Shown here piece by piece: positions 32,801-33,894 of a stretch of DNA of 33,894 bases. The stretch is from Minisyncoccota bacterium. GTDB lineage: Bacteria > Patescibacteriota > Microgenomatia > UBA1400 > PJMF01. A program made the translations under genes and the position numbers. The DNA lies in the NCBI GenBank assembly GCA_029881675.1, contig JAOUMD010000012.1, positions 1 to 33,894 on the forward strand, written 5' to 3'. Under the pieces are notes generated by a model. It was not told the DNA's origin. It did not search any database and saw only the letters and a program-made list of their open reading frames with translations. Each line of letters starts with the position of its first letter. The first letter of the stretch is position 1.

Positions 32801-33278
32801 TATATTGTTCATCAAATGTTTTACTTGCTCTATTTGAGATTACCTTAACATCATCTTGGTCTGTTATAGCTTGTTTCTGCTTGCCTTCCAAAAGATCTAA
32901 TAAATCTTTATAGCGATCTATATCTGCACTTTTGCTTGTAATATTAGATGATATTGCACTTTCTAATACATTAGCTAATGAAACTTTTGTTCTTAAAATA
33001 ACGCCATCTCTCATCACTTGATATCTCTTATTTGCCATATCATCTACAATACCAACGTCAGGTGGAATCTTTGATTTATCCCATGATACACCTACAATTA
33101 TTCCACTTTCTGCGATATCTCTAATTAAAACCGTTTCTAATTCAAGCCTTTTATCTTCTAACAAAAGCAAACTTTTTGAAACCGAAAATTGATCTGAAAG
33201 TTTTGTATCAACATCTTTAAAACGTTTTCCAAAGAGTTTATCCATCTCAGCTAGTGTTTGTGAAATCTCTTTAGACAT
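29856..33278 (-). CDS. Large soluble protein with three 36-residue repeats, unrecognised
   Basis: The 1,140-residue protein has no signal peptide or convincing membrane helix and is highly charged. I do not recognise a family. The N-terminal ~200 residues are helical with coiled-coil character. Residues 419-526 hold three tandem repeats of exactly 36 residues. Each is a short beta hairpin (MWVVRDESGKILEE) followed by a helix (DKDLLESKYPG) and ED. A similar piece occurs at 84-109 (KRYQVMRDGVILRTKVSLANVLESAI), perhaps a diverged fourth copy. The middle has several His/Cys (EKHSHPHYR, DFACIPG, AECFPLAKELNKCKENI), but no metal site is certain. The gene follows the edge gene by 7 bp without a Shine-Dalgarno, so the two are probably one operon. 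It could be a cytoplasmic partner of the T4SS-like system, but position is the only hint. Confidence 0.7.
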   Translation of the reverse strand: MSKEISQTLAEMDKLFGKRFKDVDTKLSDQFSVSKSLLLLEDKRLELETVLIRDIAESGIIVGVSWDKSKIPPDVGIVDDMANKRYQVMRDGVILRTKVSLANVLESAISSNITSKSADIDRYKDLLDLLEGKQKQAITDQDDVKVISNRASKTFDEQYRLDILDKTFDLPVRAKEKIKRYLELVNEVYELTKKRTSIVNYEVEKKLDSRFEFVKPDTDDKNKYAAEWKRIWDINPTDKKGFNEVVRRTILEMEDAISKFDERAYFKGTLESRKFTSLMTFLGESSVGGYSVDKAGVMHGKKEGDVLGEYYQLIYNRLALADQAHMNGESSIVSINFEAAFKETIPKFGRFIVDYFTGSNIRLNRDGARNREKHSHPHYRVIRALDQAMTLYYDEMNDGFVQYEDKVDKDGNPIMIGKKRMWVVRDESGKILEEGADKDLLESKYPGMSVEDKWGTLWVARDHNGKFLGESYDRTELAGKHPKAILEDKYGAMYVVKDSEGNVLEISGNKDYLAKKHGRTPEELDSSLYKKFEDTLGQDVTERGYFSFGRAKWMSDEGGKKTKAMKARLLRDFACIPGVRRTHLNGEVVYTYGEDRKEVPGVKTEITLDKKKVITGKELDQAIAIAVDLNGLSATREQIFTSKYWPVGNSPYSAPNMGRMAECFPLAKELNKCKENILEIPYIVAGGDVPNSFFVSGAISTGLMSLMITDPDLRKLFKIKSQAEFEEEITNIDGNKDIRGLQAIRELTEAQLKEHASKLGKFLRFRKILISVNISRLKRDLLGSSFVSYSGSEVIDASGKKILIPNKSEARLYGHFVAERTDDQAATHLQRKPTNPTNGQFLQHLIAPPRHFLAEYGANLDEKDNPYDALDLSDEDMAEAGIAASRGDQVHKTQLSVHDAYKETYDKFNAPVPKLTGDVVGDVLLIHEDLTKLFSATSPLKTSANMVDWVYFYELLDMRIKAMIYTYREKHDDVFDGPEEGWFDGLIGKDKVIRNLIDAIETYIYDSGQIGVGSKELFIIPQPDGSHKRGSLRDALLTVAPIESPAQSIGEALNNFWLGLKKGHNPNTPIGRAKGTIYSGGIEQRDWFTEINRTKYYQALQRYNKVGFADPNFAVLTNAGLLNTESKAVKEAEDKQAKGD
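31701..32024 (-). repeat. Three tandem 108-bp (36-codon) repeats inside the unknown gene
   Basis: The units are residues 419-454 (KRMWVVRDESGKILEEG...), 455-490 (GTLWVARDHNGKFLGES...) and 491-526 (GAMYVVKDSEGNVLEIS...). The period is exactly 36 residues, but the DNA has diverged, so the duplication is old and kept by selection at protein level. Confidence 0.8.
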
Positions 33279-33285
33279 ATATCTT

Positions 33286-33894
33286 TTAATTTCCCAATTT
33301 CATTACTGTTGATTGACCCTCAGATTCTCCAATTTTTGATCCAAGAATACTCTTCAGTTTTTTCTTAGTCTCATCTAACTTATCAGTAATAATTTGAACC
33401 ATTTCTGTAATCATGTATGCATATTCTCCATCTTTTGTTACCTCTGCTTCTTCAAGCTGCTCAGCTGTCATCTCAGATATTTCTTCATTTGTTAAGCCTG
33501 CATTATCACCAATCATATATTTAGGTAATTCTTTATCAACTTTTTCTCTTAATTTTTCATCTAATACAGCAAATGTTGCTGCATTTTCAATAACTACACC
33601 TAAATTAGCATCATCAATATCACTCAATCTTGGATCTTTAATTCTCTTTAACTTTGCTAAAATAGCCAAGTAATATATAACCTCTCTTTCAGTTCCTTCT
33701 TTTTCAAGTAATCTGGAAAAGTGCTCCCTATTGAAAATAATTTTATCTGCTGGTTCTTCCTCTACAACTGGTTCTTCCTCTACAACTGGTTCTTCCTCTA
33801 CAACTGGTTCTTCCTCTACAACTGGTTCTTCCTCTACAACTGGTTCTTCCTCTACAACTGGTTCTTCCTCTACAACTGGTTCTTCCTCTACAAC
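33286..33894 (-). CDS. Unrecognised acidic protein with VVEEEP repeats, N-terminus beyond the window
   Basis: The ORF track starts at a TTG at 33669, but the frame is open to the window edge. Read from the edge, the protein is eight copies of VVEEEP, then ADKIIFNREHFSRLLEKEGTEREVIYYLAILAKLKRIKDP and the rest of the track ORF, 202 residues in all. The domain after the repeat is helical and acidic (DNAGLTNEEISEMTAEQLEEAEV; MITEMVQIITDKLDETKKKLK). No family is recognised. The repeat region would be a stiff, acidic, disordered linker, as between a membrane anchor and a soluble domain. The 1,140-residue gene follows 7 bp downstream. Confidence 0.75.
   Translation of the reverse strand, partial: VVEEEPVVEEEPVVEEEPVVEEEPVVEEEPVVEEEPVVEEEPVVEEEPADKIIFNREHFSRLLEKEGTEREVIYYLAILAKLKRIKDPRLSDIDDANLGVVIENAATFAVLDEKLREKVDKELPKYMIGDNAGLTNEEISEMTAEQLEEAEVTKDGEYAYMITEMVQIITDKLDETKKKLKSILGSKIGESEGQSTVMKLGN
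33751..33894 (-). repeat. Perfect 18-bp tandem repeat, eight copies, reaching the window edge
   Basis: tggttcttcctctacaac is repeated exactly eight times without a mismatch and ends at the last base. On the minus strand it codes VVEEEP in frame with the gene at 33286. Identical copies imply recent expansion or slippage. Confidence 0.95.

Noticed and set aside
33751-33894. CRISPR-like array
   Set aside because: The 18-bp units are contiguous without spacers and in frame with a coding sequence, so it is a coding tandem repeat.

Overview
The window looks like a chromosomal segment (low GC by eye) from a Candidate Phyla Radiation (Patescibacteria) bacterium. Supporting signs are very tight gene packing, short and divergent proteins, a run of small two-helix 'T4SS pilin'-type proteins, DUF5667-, DUF5657- and LiaF-like small membrane proteins, and a Gram-positive-like cell-wall gene set. 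TGA is used as a stop (pilO, one pilin), so the recoded Gly-UGA lineages (Gracilibacteria, Absconditabacteria) are unlikely. Microgenomates or Dojkabacteria would fit, but I cannot fix the phylum from sequence alone.

Layout. (1) 1-4358, minus strand: murJ (lipid II flippase), pilN, pilO, a third membrane protein in the pilP position, and a membrane-anchored fibronectin-III protein cut by the left edge. (2) 4396-8175, plus: one very large exported protein with a possible lysozyme-like C-terminus, divergent from murJ across only 37 bp. (3) 8172-14683, minus: rpsT, lepA, a PH-domain membrane protein, a small membrane protein, a PPM-phosphatase-like/beta-propeller membrane protein, smpB, and a DHH-like protein without its catalytic motif. 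(4) 14810-15976, plus: LiaF-like protein, cmk, a small coiled-coil/TM protein. (5) 15990-22284, minus: class A PBP, GH18-like protein, second class A PBP. (6) 22371-29711, plus: a CMP-kinase-like protein lacking the Walker A lysine, a divergent CPBP-family membrane protein, a DUF5667-like protein, then eight consecutive T4SS-pilin-like genes and a VirB6/TrbL-like channel protein. (7) 29856-33894, minus: two unrecognised genes, one with three 36-residue repeats and one ending at the window edge in a perfect 18-bp repeat.

Two themes stand out. First, the envelope: lipid II export (MurJ), glycan polymerisation (two PBPs), a GH18 protein, type IV pilus assembly (PilN/O) and a T4SS-like pilin/channel cluster make this mainly a cell-surface region. 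Second, expression: many genes have a TATAAT-like box ending only 6-9 nt before the start codon, several with a -35 box exactly 17 bp upstream, so their transcripts should begin at or next to the start codon (leaderless). This pattern moves several start codons from those in the ORF track. Only two genes show clear Shine-Dalgarno sites: the CMP-kinase-like gene and the likely major pilin at 26280, which also has its own promoter and intrinsic terminator.

No rRNA, tRNA, CRISPR array, insertion sequence or origin was recognised. No gene-free stretch exceeds 300 bp; the longest is 29712-29855, an AT-rich convergent gap.
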